Below are positions 1 through 20,191 of a stretch of 64,000 bases of DNA, piece after piece (the first letter of the stretch is position 1; each line of letters opens with the position of its first letter). The translations under genes were made by a program, and so were the position numbers. Below the pieces are notes generated by a model. The model worked only from the letters and a program-made list of their open reading frames with translations. It was not told the origin of the DNA and made no database searches. Source of the stretch: Pipra filicauda (taxonomy: Eukaryota; Chordata; Aves; Passeriformes; Pipridae); NCBI RefSeq assembly GCF_003945595.2, contig NW_024104312.1, positions 868,001 through 932,000 of the forward strand. Reading direction: 5' to 3'.

Positions 1-830
1 TAATTTTCTTCACATGGAAGCCAGGAAGCATGAGTAGGTTTGTGCATTTGGATCCAACCCAAGAAGGAGCTGGTAGGCAGCTATGACACCCACCCATATC
101 CACCACCTGGAAAATTAGTTTACATTTTGCTGTTTAGATACAAACTGAGAAACATCTTGATTTTCTTGTCATAGCTAGGTGTGGTATTTCAAGAGAAATG
201 TCATTTACATTCCCAGGCAAGCTAAGGTCCAGAAGAACAGCAGTCCTACTTGTAAATGCAGAGTACTTTACTGTCTTCCACTAACCACAAGCAGGTACAT
301 AAGACTTTACACCCTGTGTATGGCTCAGCTGCTTCACATCTGGTTGGGTCTAAGTTTCATGAGTAAGATAAAACAATAAATAGAAAAGCCAAGGAAAATA
401 GTTCCTTATTTGCAAGTGACTCTTAGCAACGTTAACAGTGTTGGGTACTGATGAACAGTACAGGTAAGAAATGCCCATCTTCAGGCATTTCATCTTTTGT
501 GATTTCTCTTTTATAGAAGTTTACAACAGGAATCACACACACACTTGACTTAGGAGCTGGCAAATAAACAAAGCGAGCAGCTAGTTTTCAAGTATTTCCT
601 CTGTTTTGTCTTCTAATTTTATACTGTTGGCCCCGAGATATTCACTTTATATTTCATATCCTGTTTTATGAATAACAGGAACTCCTCTTTAAGGAACTTG
701 ACAGTTCCGGGTAATCAGGTTCCTTTATCTTTGGCTCACAATACCTTTACTACAATGTGAAGGACAACAAAAATGGGGAGGAATATCTTCAGGTCCTTTA
801 GTGGTATATGTGTAAAAAGGCTGAGTTCAT
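1..830. other. Non-coding flank, nothing recognised
   Basis: Only short chance open frames, a plus-strand AATAAA near 375 and a poly-A run near 836-848 are visible. No exon, repeat family or RNA gene was identified. Confidence 0.5.
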
Positions 831-833
831 GTC

Positions 834-1084
834 TTAAAAAAAAAAAAACAAAAAAACATTCAAATGACAAAATCCAGTATAAACTGAACCTCTGGCATCA
901 GCCTGCCAGAAGTATAACTTCATGGTTGTCTTCATGGCAGACAGAGCCCAATTCCAGAGAAGGACACAGCCTGCCAGCAGGGTAAGTCCCGCGATTGTCA
1001 TCAAGGCAATGGCCATGCGAGTACCACTGGCACCACAAAACTGACTTATCTCACATGCACAGAGATCATTGTTCCCAGAAATAA
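834..1084 (-). other. Open segment with a predicted transmembrane helix; doubtful exon
   Basis: On the minus strand a run of T residues ends in an AG at 1086-1085, a possible splice acceptor. An open frame follows: an extracellular-looking, cysteine-bearing stretch (NNDLCACEISQFCGASGTR), a strongly hydrophobic segment (MAIALMTIAGLTLLAGCVLL), then a basic stretch (AMKTTMK). The frame stays open to TAA at 836-834 but ends in poly-F encoded by a T-rich run, which suggests the real end, if any, is earlier. I do not recognise the protein and found no partner exon upstream. It could be the last exon of a small type I membrane protein, a decayed exon, or chance. Confidence 0.2.
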
Positions 1085-2858
1085 CTTGAAAAAAAAAACA
1101 AAAAGGGTAAGTTACAGCTTTAACTGATAAAACAATTTGTATAACCTTATCTGAATATTATGTATTCATTGCTGAAGCACTCATCACAAGGACAAGATGG
1201 TGCAAGACCAGCGCAGTGTAGATTTCCCTTTTCCTTTTTATAGTCAGGGGAATATAAAGAAACACTGTAAGCTTCTTTACAGAGGTCTGACTACGAATTT
1301 CACTTGTGAAAATTCTTTTGGAACAAGACAATTCAACCACTGCAGGTAAATGTTGAAAGTTAAGGATCATCTTGATATTGAAGGGAATCCATTGCTGTGA
1401 AGTAGAAAAGGGAAGAAAGAAGCAATACAACTTTTGACAGCAAAATAAAGTATTATATTTTACTTGGCAAAACTTCCTGACCCTACTGAAGTCAGCTGAT
1501 TTTATACAAAACAAGATGAGTCACTGAAATATCACCTGAAAAAGCACATATTACTGATTAAATAGCTTGTATTTAACAGGAAATGCCATTCCATTTCCAC
1601 TGTTGGAATTTCAAAAAGGTTTTAGAAAATAGTATCAGTTGTCACAACAGTCATCAGTACCATTTACATTTATAGAAACACTGAGATCAATCAGCTTAAA
1701 AAATACGTAAGGAATTAAAAGTTCTAGCAAAGTTTAGTCATTCTGGTCTTCCTTTAATTGAGCTCCAGTGTCAGCCTGCAGATCTCATCAGGAGACTTTA
1801 ACAGTGGTCTTGTTAGTTGCTCATTAGTTAATAAGACAATACTTGAAAGGTGCTCATAACATGCTACAATACATTTCTTTTTGGCAAGATATAATCTGAT
1901 ACTTAAGTAATGGAATTAAATGGAATTCACTGAATTGAAGTGAGAATTCATTCTGCTTCTCATGTTGTCGTGACCCCATTTCCACTGCAACCAGGTCAGC
2001 CTATTTAATTCCTTAACTCAGACAGGGAGAGAAGATGCATTTTTGCACCACTTTTAGTTCACACACAGTAAATGCAGCCATGTACTACAGATCCTTATTT
2101 GTAAAGTCAAGGAGAAAGACAAAAGTTTTGCTGCCGATTCTTTGTAAAGTTGCTCTGCTTCTGTTTAGACTTCTGAGTTGCACTGTAGCATGACTTTACT
2201 CAGTTGTTTGTAAAATGAATTCATTTGTGTTCTAATACTTCTATTGTAAAGAAAATTCCTTCCCTGTATTCTTTGTGCATTAAGTAACAATACAAAAATG
2301 CTTTTTACCTAATAAAACATTACAGGAAAAAGGAAACAACATATTCAAAAATATCCATGAACACACATCTACCATGACAGTGGTAGTATCCTGTTCTATG
2401 TGGTACATGGTAACTTTTTTGTTAATAAAGATTATTAATTAGCCTGGTAGATTTTAAACATCATCATTTCTCCTGGAAATTTAGTAAAACTCTTCAAATA
2501 AGACAGACAAGTATAGGGTTTGTATTTAAAGTGCTCTTTATCTGATGCAGCAAGTATTTGGTCGGTATCCTTCTGGTCTGTAAGTAGCACTTCACAGACA
2601 ACTAAGGGCAAGGAGGAGGGGAAGGAGAACAAACTGCTCTAAGTTGTAGCTCTTTGTGAAACAGACCTGAGTGCCAGGTGGTACAGCACTACCAGAGCAC
2701 AAAACAAACCCAGCCTTTTTGGCTGGAACACTACCATGCACACATGTTCTTGACACAATCTGAAGAGAAGGCAGGTGTTAGTGCCTGGGATTTGCAATCT
2801 CCTGCAGCTAGGAAGCAAGCTCAGCGACTAGAAAACTCACTGCAGGAAAAAGCCTCGA
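1000..2858 (-). other. FBXO7 3' flank / probable 3' UTR
   Basis: The FBXO7 stop codon is at 2861-2859 on the minus strand, so its 3' UTR runs towards lower coordinates. I found no AATAAA on the minus strand here. Variant ATTAAA hexamers lie at 2009-2004 and 1758-1753 and could serve for polyadenylation. AATAAA hexamers do occur on the plus strand, near 2311 and 2425. In mammals SYN3 lies beyond FBXO7 and converges on it, so these could belong to a long SYN3 3' UTR. No SYN3 coding sequence was recognised. The true transcript end cannot be fixed from sequence alone. Confidence 0.4.
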
Positions 2859-12174
<9,316 letters not shown>

Positions 12175-12238
12175 CGCGGCGGCGGCGCCACCGGGGTATG
12201 GGGGGAGTGTCTCCGCTCCCCCCTCGCGCCCAGAGCGG

Positions 12239-12605
12239 GCCCCGCCGGGCGGCGGCGGAGACAGTGGGGAAGGTGGCGGCAAGGCGCGGGCGCAAGGGCT
12301 GCCGGGCCGGGCCGGGCCGCGCCGTTGTTTTGGTTGTCGCGGCACCGCCTCAGCGCGGCCCCGGCCCCGCCCCCGATCGCTGCCTCGGCGTGCCGCGCTC
12401 TGACCTGCGCGGCGGCGGCCCCGCCGGGCGGCAGCGGCGACAGTGGGGAAGGTGGCGGCAAGGCGCGGGCGCAAGGGCTGCCGGGCCGGGCCGGGCCGCG
12501 CCGTTGTTTTGGTTGTCGCGGCACCGCCTCAGCCCGGCCCCGGCCCCGGCCCCGATCGCTGCCTCGGCGTGCCGCGCTCTGACCTGCGCGGCGGCGGCGG
12601 CCCCG
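12239..12605. repeat. Two-copy tandem duplication (period about 179 bp) in the FBXO7 promoter
   Basis: Copy 1 begins near 12239 and copy 2 near 12418. The marker acagtggggaaggtggcggc is at 12261 and again at 12440, a period of 179. The next about 160 bases are repeated with few differences: copy 1 has gcgcggccccggccccgccc where copy 2 has gcccggccccggccccggcc. Each unit carries the same GC boxes and the ttgttttggttgtcgcggca segment. Both lie just upstream of the FBXO7 start codon, so promoter or 5' UTR elements are doubled. High similarity suggests a fairly recent duplication or ongoing conversion, or an assembly artefact. Confidence 0.9.
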
Positions 12606-12816
12606 CGCGGCCGCGATCGATGATTGGGCGTTCGGCTGCGCGCGCGCCCCCTCAGGCGGTGTGGGCGGAGCTGCCATTGCTGCGTGTGCGACCCCGGCTG
12701 TGCCTGTGGGCGCTGCTCCGTCCGCCTCAGCCCCTACCCTGCCACCGACGGGAGTGATCCCTGCGCCCTGGCTGCCCTCCTCCTCCTCCTCAGTGTAACA
12801 CCGGGTCAGATGGTGT

Positions 12817-13310
12817 TACAGAATCACGGAATCAACTAGGTTGGAATCCTCTGAGATCGTTGAGTCCAACCTGTGACCGAACACCACCTTGTCTACCAGA
12901 CCATGGCACTAAGTGCCATGTCCAGTCTCTTCTTAGACACCTCCATGGACAGTGACTCCACCACCTCCCTGGGCAACCCATTCCAATGTCCAGTCACTCT
13001 TTCTGTGTAGAACTTCTTCCTAATGTCCAACCTAAACCTCCCCTGGCACAGCTTAAGACTGTGCCCCTTGTCCCACTGCTGGTTGCCTGGGAGAAGAGAC
13101 TGACCCCCACCTGGCAACAACCTCCCCTCAGATAGTTGTAGAGAGTGATGAGGTGTCCCCTGAGCCTCCTCTCCAGGCTAAACAGCCCCAGCTCCCACAG
13201 CTGCTCCTCATCGGACTTGTCATCCAGTCCTTTCACCAACCTCGTTGCCCTTCTTTGGACATGCTCCAGCACCTCAATATCCTTCCTAAATTGTTCTGAA
13301 GCCAAAAATG
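12817..13310 (-). mobile_element. CR1 LINE, 5'-truncated, about 490 bp
   Basis: The left end reads cagaatcacggaatcaacta, the reverse complement of the CR1 3' tail, followed by the standard CR1 3' UTR. The minus strand then encodes the CR1 reverse-transcriptase C-terminus: the frame 13305-12994 contains [20 protein letters not shown] and [20 protein letters not shown], both typical of this family. The element lies just upstream of the FBXO7 promoter, in sense with FBXO7. The frame is a remnant of a longer ORF2 and cannot be functional alone. Confidence 0.95.
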
Positions 13311-13634
13311 CCAGCGAAAGCCTGGTGCTGGCTGCATGTCAAGCCATTGGCAAGGCTCATGGAAATGCACAAGGGGAAGGGCTGAAGGAGGATGCTGCCC
13401 CTGAGACTGTTTAGTTTTATAAAGGAACCTGACTTTTCTAGACCAGACTACTGAGTTGTCATCTCAGAAGTGGTGTTACAACACCTTTGGTCAAATAACC
13501 TCACTGGAAGTATTAAGTGGCACGAACTGAAGTTTACTGGCTCTAGGTCACCTGTCAAACATGGGAGAAAATCCCCTCCCTACGTCTTGGATCTCTACGA
13601 AAAGTACTCTCAGGTTTATCTGGAAATAAACACT

Positions 13635-13684
13635 CTACTACTAAGAGTACTAGTAGTAGTACTAGTACTTAGTACTACTAAGTA
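13635..13684. repeat. Imperfect palindrome of ACTAGT/TACTA units
   Basis: A perfect 9-bp inverted repeat, gtactagta at 13647-13655 and tactagtac at 13660-13668, encloses a 4-base loop. It is extended outward on both sides by imperfectly pairing TACTACTAAG-type sequence. It could extrude a hairpin. No associated element or target-site duplication was recognised. Confidence 0.7.
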
Positions 13685-16600
13685 TAATGTTGATTGGGGG
13701 AATAATGTAAAAGGCACAATTTATTTAAGTTTTCACTTTGTTTAATGAATTATGCTGAATTCAAAAAGCAGTGAATTCAGAGGTAACTTAGAAAAATGCA
13801 TATTCTCAGATCATCTTGGGTTTTTTTCTAATGATAAAATTTACTTGCATTTCTCCATACAAAGAATAATACAAGAAATGTGAGGTGCAGGAAAACTGAG
13901 ATACTTTCTAGAAGTATAATACTTAAATAATAAGAGAAATCCAAAGACCTAGCTTGCACAGCTATCACAAAATACAACTGCTTATTAGGGTCTTATTCAC
14001 ATTGCTTAACCTTATAGAAACAACCCTACTTGTGTCCTTTCAACACTTAGAGAGCCAGTCAGAAAAAGGACACTGAAACTTCAAAAATTCTCTTTTGGGC
14101 TACATGTGAAATTTCCTTTATGCCGTCTGAACATGGTCATCCAACCCAGGAAAATGTGGTTGCTAAATTTTCATTTTAGAGTTCACCATCAGATACGTCT
14201 CAAACTGAAGGGCAACCATCATCTTTTTTCAACACATCAATAAATTCCTCAGTGGAAAGGTGATGAAAGGAAAGGCAAGGAGTCTACTGAGGTGGAACAC
14301 CACTCATTGAGCAATGGAAGAGCTGATGCTCGTTACAATCAGCTCAGTGTAACTTATCAGGCCCTCAATGACAAACATTAAAACAAGTGATTTCCTGAGA
14401 ACCTGCACCCTTTGCCACCCCCCTTTTTGGAGGAATGCTTAGGCTGTTGTCATCAAATGGGGTCACATCCTGGCTAAATCCAGAAGAGCGGGTTGATGGA
14501 GCACAGGGGGATGAGAACGGAATTGGCAAGAAGGGTAGAAAGGACTGTGCTTGTCAGAAACTCTGCTTTGTGCTCTCTGAAGAAGGTTGAATCCAAAGTG
14601 AGTCATGCTGCTACCTCAACCATTTTCCATTGGCCATGAATGTCCTGCTATGTTTCATTCTTTAGAATTATCCCTGTCCCAACCACATGCTGTTATCCCA
14701 CTGGCTCCAGGGCATTTTAGTCTGTGCTCTTTTGAAAGGGTGGAGGAGGCTTCCCTTCTTTGGGAAATGTCCCTGGCTACAGTTGTGGTGCTGCCAGGAG
14801 AACCACCATTTCAGTAACTTGCACAAGCTGAAGTGATTGTGTGGCATAAAATGGTTCTGTTTCTCAGAGGCTGGCTATACTCACTGTTAGGTAACCAGCT
14901 ACATGAGTTACAAGTGAGCATTTCTGCTGCCATTCTGTGAATTTTTCCTTTGAATTTTATGAGTCATGCCATAATGTAAGGTTTAGACATGTTTTCCACA
15001 CAGCACTATTAAACAGGAAAACCTAGGAAACAATTAGGATGAAAGGCTAAAACATTTTCCTCAGCTTTCAAGTCTGGAAAATTTCAAATGACTCAACACG
15101 ACCATTATTTTTTTTCCCTCACACATCATCCTAGAAGAAAGGGCTATTATTTTATGAGTTACAGCTTTTCTCCACCATTTTAATTTTGTCTCAGTCTGCA
15201 GACAAAAGATTTTCAATGGCCACATATGACATTGACCTCAGGCTGGGAAGGGCACATGCAAAACAGTACAGGAAACCTGTGTGCTTAAAACCTTGAAAAA
15301 ATGGTTGTGTAGAGAAGAATTTTGACTTTCAGTATAGTTCACTCTTATCAGAAATTGTGAATTATTTTTAAGTAATTCCTTAAGATAATACACAGTATGG
15401 TGACAAAAGAAAGCTCCTTGTCAGTAGTTTAGAATGGTTGTTAAAGACAATATTGTTTCTCAACTCAAAGGATTTTATTGAGGATTTTTCTTCCCCACAT
15501 GATCAGTGTGAAACACAAGCAATAGAACCTGTTCCACCAAAGCAGTAAAATCCTACTGATAGTCCTAGTGGGTTCTCTTGAGAAACTTGAAACTTAAAGC
15601 TGTAGTACTGTTGACCTAGTCCTGTGGCAGAGGAGAACTATAAAGAGTAAAGGTCTCTTTGGTTCAGTTACATACCTCATGGAAATATTTTTTCTTCCTG
15701 AAAGTTGAGTGTGGTAATAAAGCTGTGAGAGAGTGGACCTTTTCCATTATTTTTCTTTATGTATTTGCCACTACAAAGAATGTATTTTATAATACATATA
15801 AGTAAATATGTATGTGTGTATATGTTAAACCTTATGATACACATATTTTGAATGACAAGGGTCACACTGAAACCTGTGAAAGAGGGTGGAATGAGAAGAA
15901 GGGTATGAAGGCTAGAGTATCATCAGGAGATCTGTGCAAGTCTGAAGTGGCGTTTTAAGTGTGCCAATGGAGGAGGAGGTTCAAATCAAAGCTAGTGGAG
16001 AGAACCTCCTAACTTCTTACAGTTTGCTAGTGGCCAGCTTTGCTCCTAAAAGGTATTTTAAAGCCCATTGTGTTGATGCTCTATAGCCAATACATTTACT
16101 GGAGCTCTGCTTTACACTGTCTCAAATTGGTTGAATACAGATGACTCTTAAGCAGTGTCTGGAGTTTGCTCATGTAGCTCTTAACTGCACTGTTTCTGAT
16201 TAAAATCTTGATCACAGGGAGCAAAGGACCTTTCAGTGGGTTTTCTGGAGTTTGCCAGATTTCTTCAAACCTTTTTAGCTACAACTACATTTTCTTGGAT
16301 TTACGTATTTTTAAACAGTATTAAATTGCTGGGAGTTGTGTGCACTCCGAGATCAGAGTTTGATATCTTTGCATTAGCAGACGAAAATCGTGTTTCTCTG
16401 GGTAGTAAAAAGAGGCTCAGGTTTTTCCTAGGGAGGTTATTGCATCCACCTCCTAGGAATCTTACAGGACTGCAATTTGTGTGAAACCAGGGTGGTAGCT
16501 GCTGAGGGTGAGAGAGTTCCTCATGCTACTGTCAGCTCCATGAAAGTAACAGACTGGTCGGACAAGACTCTAAGAGTGAGCCAACAACTGGGAGAGAAGG

Positions 16601-17042
16601 AAGCTTAGAACAGAACTATGCAAATGATGGACTCAGGTCTGAATCTAGGCAATTCAGATTTCAGACAAATAAGGCCTGCTGCATTTCTGCTCAAGGTCTC
16701 AATATATCTTACTCTTCTGCTGTCTCTTGGGAACCAGCTTAAGTGCACCCTTACAGTTCTTAGCTGTGAGGGCAAGCGTGCAGGGCAGCGCTAGAACAAG
16801 GACACTGATTTTTGTTTCACTAAATGGTCTTTGGTAAAAATGAACCTTGTGGTCCTAGGAGGCTCAAGTGCAAGGATAAGGCAGTTACAGAGGTCAGCAA
16901 AATTAACTCAATAGATCCAAACAGTGACGATGGTTTTTTCCATCAGCTCATCAGACAACTGCCTCCCAACATTGTTATCCATTGTTAATGGAATCTGTGT
17001 AGGCATTGCAGCTATGCTATTTATTTTGCAGCCTGACACAGA

Positions 17043-17520
17043 TTAATAGTTCTCTGGCAATCCTGCTCCAAGGTTTTGAAAGCCTTTATGAAGGGCATCA
17101 GTAGTCAAGCCACGCTCAGGAAAAGCTGTGGTAACACAAAGCTTTTGCAAAGCCTCTGAAAAATCAGGGGGTGCCCCAGACATACTCACAGATACAACCT
17201 GTGGGGGCAGGGGTGGCTGTTGCCTCCTGTGGATTCTGTTGGAAGATTTCATTGAGCTACATCATGGGCTGTCTCATGAGCTGGGAAGTGGATAGCATTG
17301 CTTTCCACACTGCATGGAGGAAACCACGAACAGGAACTTACTGGAGTTTTTCTCATTCAGTGGGTATTTCCAGTAGTTGTGGAGAGAGATCATCTGCTTT
17401 TATGCCATTTAGCAAACTCCTATCTGTGACAATTGCTGTTTTCTTTAAGCATTCCTTCAATATGTCTCTCCTATCAACCATATTAACTTTGTATTCCTTT
17501 TCCCTCAAGAGGTGATTTTC
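17043..17520 (-). other. Minus-strand coding-like stretch with stops; unidentified
   Basis: The frame 17252-17043 is open and reads through segments such as MSGAPPDFSEALQKLCVTTA. The same region upstream on the minus strand also gives a plausible peptide (ILKECLKKTAIVTDRSLLNG) but is interrupted by stops. The composition looks more protein-like than random and could be an eroded retroelement or an old pseudogene. I cannot name a family. Confidence 0.15.
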
Positions 17521-20191
17521 CATATGGAATATCAGTGTGTGGGAAGGGTTAAAATCTTGAGGCTAGTGAGTCTTTTTTGCTTTGACATTGTTAAGTGAGC
17601 TGCAGAAACCCTACCTGTTCTTGAACATGCTGCAGAGTAACTAGAGACAATGGAGCAAGGGAGAAACTGAAAAATCCAGTCCCAGTTCTGTGATAACAGC
17701 AGAGATATTTTGGAAACTAAAGTGCTCTTTCTGGACCTCAGGTTGGGTAGACACTATATTTGCTATTGTGTTTGAGAACTGTTTGTCTTGGGTTTGTTAA
17801 CTACTGGGGTAACTAAATTTTTCAAAGGGAAAGAAACCCTTCTGTGGGCTGCATATTGGAGAGTTTTGTGCAGGACCAAGGCAAGATAAGGACAAAATTC
17901 TTTTTTAAATATACTCTATTGTATTTCAGAGGATGGTCAGTTTAAGCTAGTGTGTTTTTATGGCTGTGTTAAACCTCTACAGGACAACTATAGTGGGATT
18001 TTTTGTTTGTGTGGGTTTTGGTTTTCTGTTTTGTTTCATTTTGTTTTTTTACTTCGGGAGCTTGCTTAAGTTCCTAGGTGGATTTCAGCTGTAATCTTTA
18101 TTGCAAGTCTTATTTAAAGTTTTTATAGATTGTTCACAAAGGAGAAACCAGATGTATCTACAGACTGGTAGGCGGAGTACTTCGTTAGGGTGAGACAGGT
18201 ACACAGTCTGAAACAAAGACCTTCATCTTTTTTCTCTACTTCAAGTACTTGAATACACTATCTCTGAGAAGACAAAAGAATTAAGATAATTATTTACATA
18301 CAGAAATTGGTCTATGCCTGCTCAGTTACTGAAGATAAATATCAGGGCAATTTGTCTGACATCTATTGTCCTTGGCAATACAATTGGCAGCTCTCATTTA
18401 CTCTATCAGGCAGCTGACAAGTTCCTTCTCAGGTCTGCCTGCCTCAGTCATCTGACTGACCTTGTACAATCGATCCTGGCATCTGAGAGAGGCTCGGGGC
18501 TTGGATGAAGCCAAGAATATCAGCCTTGGAGTGCAAAAATAAAGCTTGTTGGTGTGAGTAAGCGATATGAAATGATACTGCCTTTTATTCCCAGGGCAGT
18601 TCCGTTGTTTGTTCTTTCAGCTTCTCACTCAACATCCATTTAAGATCCAAACAAGAACATATCAAAGTACAAGTGCAAAGCACAGTAGTGGCTAAGATTG
18701 CTGTTTTCTGTTCCTCAATGTGAATGAAATGCAATGGGAATGAGGTACCTCATCTGCATCAATGCTTCTAGCAATCCTGCTGGATAAATATCTAGGAAAT
18801 ATTTATGTACTTTATTGATAGAAATATCTGTCTTTCTGGTTTCACGTTGATTTTTAATTGATCCTTATTAATCAGGATTGAAGGTGGCATGTTTGCAGGA
18901 AAAGCTAGGATAGTTTTTGGAAAGAGTTTGAGTTTTGTGACTTCAGCAGGCTGTTGTGCATAATATTACATTGCTACCTTAAAGTATGTATTTTGAGTTG
19001 CTTAAAATAGACAAAACTAAAAAGGCATAAGAACTAGAGATGGAGTGACCAATTAAAGGGGGCATTTTCAAAATTTGTCCCAGTGTGGATTATGTATTCA
19101 GAATGTTGTTTCCCTGAAAACACTTTTTCTTGCATGGTATCTTAGGATAACTTTGTAAGGATTCCTCAGAGAACCGATATCAGGGCAATATTGAAAATAC
19201 ATTTTGTCAACCTTACAGTGCAGAAACCACCAAAGGGCAGTTTTTTATGAGTTACTGAGCAGAACACAGATTTTCAACCATTTAGAGTCTGACCTGATAA
19301 TATTAATTACAACACCAAGAAGTAAGATACAAGTAGAAGAAGAAGGTAGAGGTAAGACTACCAAAGGGTGGTGGGGTGTGGGTTTTTTTGGTGAAGGGGA
19401 GGGTTTTTTCTTGTTTTAATTCATTTACATGTGTTCTGCCAGATTATGGAAAACTATCAAGACCTTTTGCTACTTATGAATTAGTATGGTTTTGTACATA
19501 GGCAGGTACCATGATCCCAATCAGATGTGCACCTCCAGAAAAGGATGTGTCATTCCCCTCCGTGGTAAGGCCAGAGTAGAGTTCCTGTAGGTCCCTAATA
19601 AAGAGTTTTGTAATGCAGCACTGAGAAGACTTGAAGCTGTCTTGAGAAACAGTATTATTATTTCTAGGAAATTGAGCAGTGGCTGTCGGGATGAATGCAA
19701 GAATTTTGAACAAAGAAGCCTTACTTTTGTACTGGAATGTGTCACAGAAAGATACAATTTGTCTCAGCTTTTGTGAATCTGTGTTGTGTGGTTATGTCTC
19801 ACCATGCAGTGGCTCACAGTCTTGCTTTGCACTGCCACAGGCTCGTGCTAGGACACCTTCCTCTACTCCTGTGTGATGTTCATTCTGCAGGAGGAAGGAC
19901 AGATGGTAACATTAAACAGCCAAGATATGGATGTGGGGAAAGGATAGAGTAGTGGAGCTGAACTATTCAGTCTCACCAATAGCTAATACCTGCCCAAGTG
20001 ATATCCAAGGACTCAGAAATATGTGCCTGCTCCTACACTGACTTCTTCATGCAATAAAATCATAGGCTAAACCTCTCTTGCCTATCCACCCTTGTCCCAG
20101 TTTCATTGAGGGAAGTCATGGATACAGATTTTTTGCAATTCATGGTATGCATCATTTATGAAAATGTTTGTATCATAAATTTTATTAACAG

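Larger units (their letters stand above)
13311..20191. other. Intergenic DNA between FBXO7 and BPI gene A
   Basis: About 6.9 kb without a recognisable gene. It holds an imperfect palindrome at 13635-13684, a minus-strand coding-like stretch around 17043-17520 (listed separately) and generic AT-rich sequence. The first, non-coding exon and promoter of BPI gene A should lie here, because the first coding exon of gene A is preceded by an acceptor at 20190-20191. I could not locate that exon. Confidence 0.5.

Noticed and set aside
1158..1514. 118-codon minus-strand open frame downstream of FBXO7
   Set aside because: No domain, no splice signals in register and unremarkable composition; treated as chance.
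12994..13305. 103-codon minus-strand frame as a host gene
   Set aside because: It is the C-terminal part of a CR1 reverse transcriptase, a LINE remnant.
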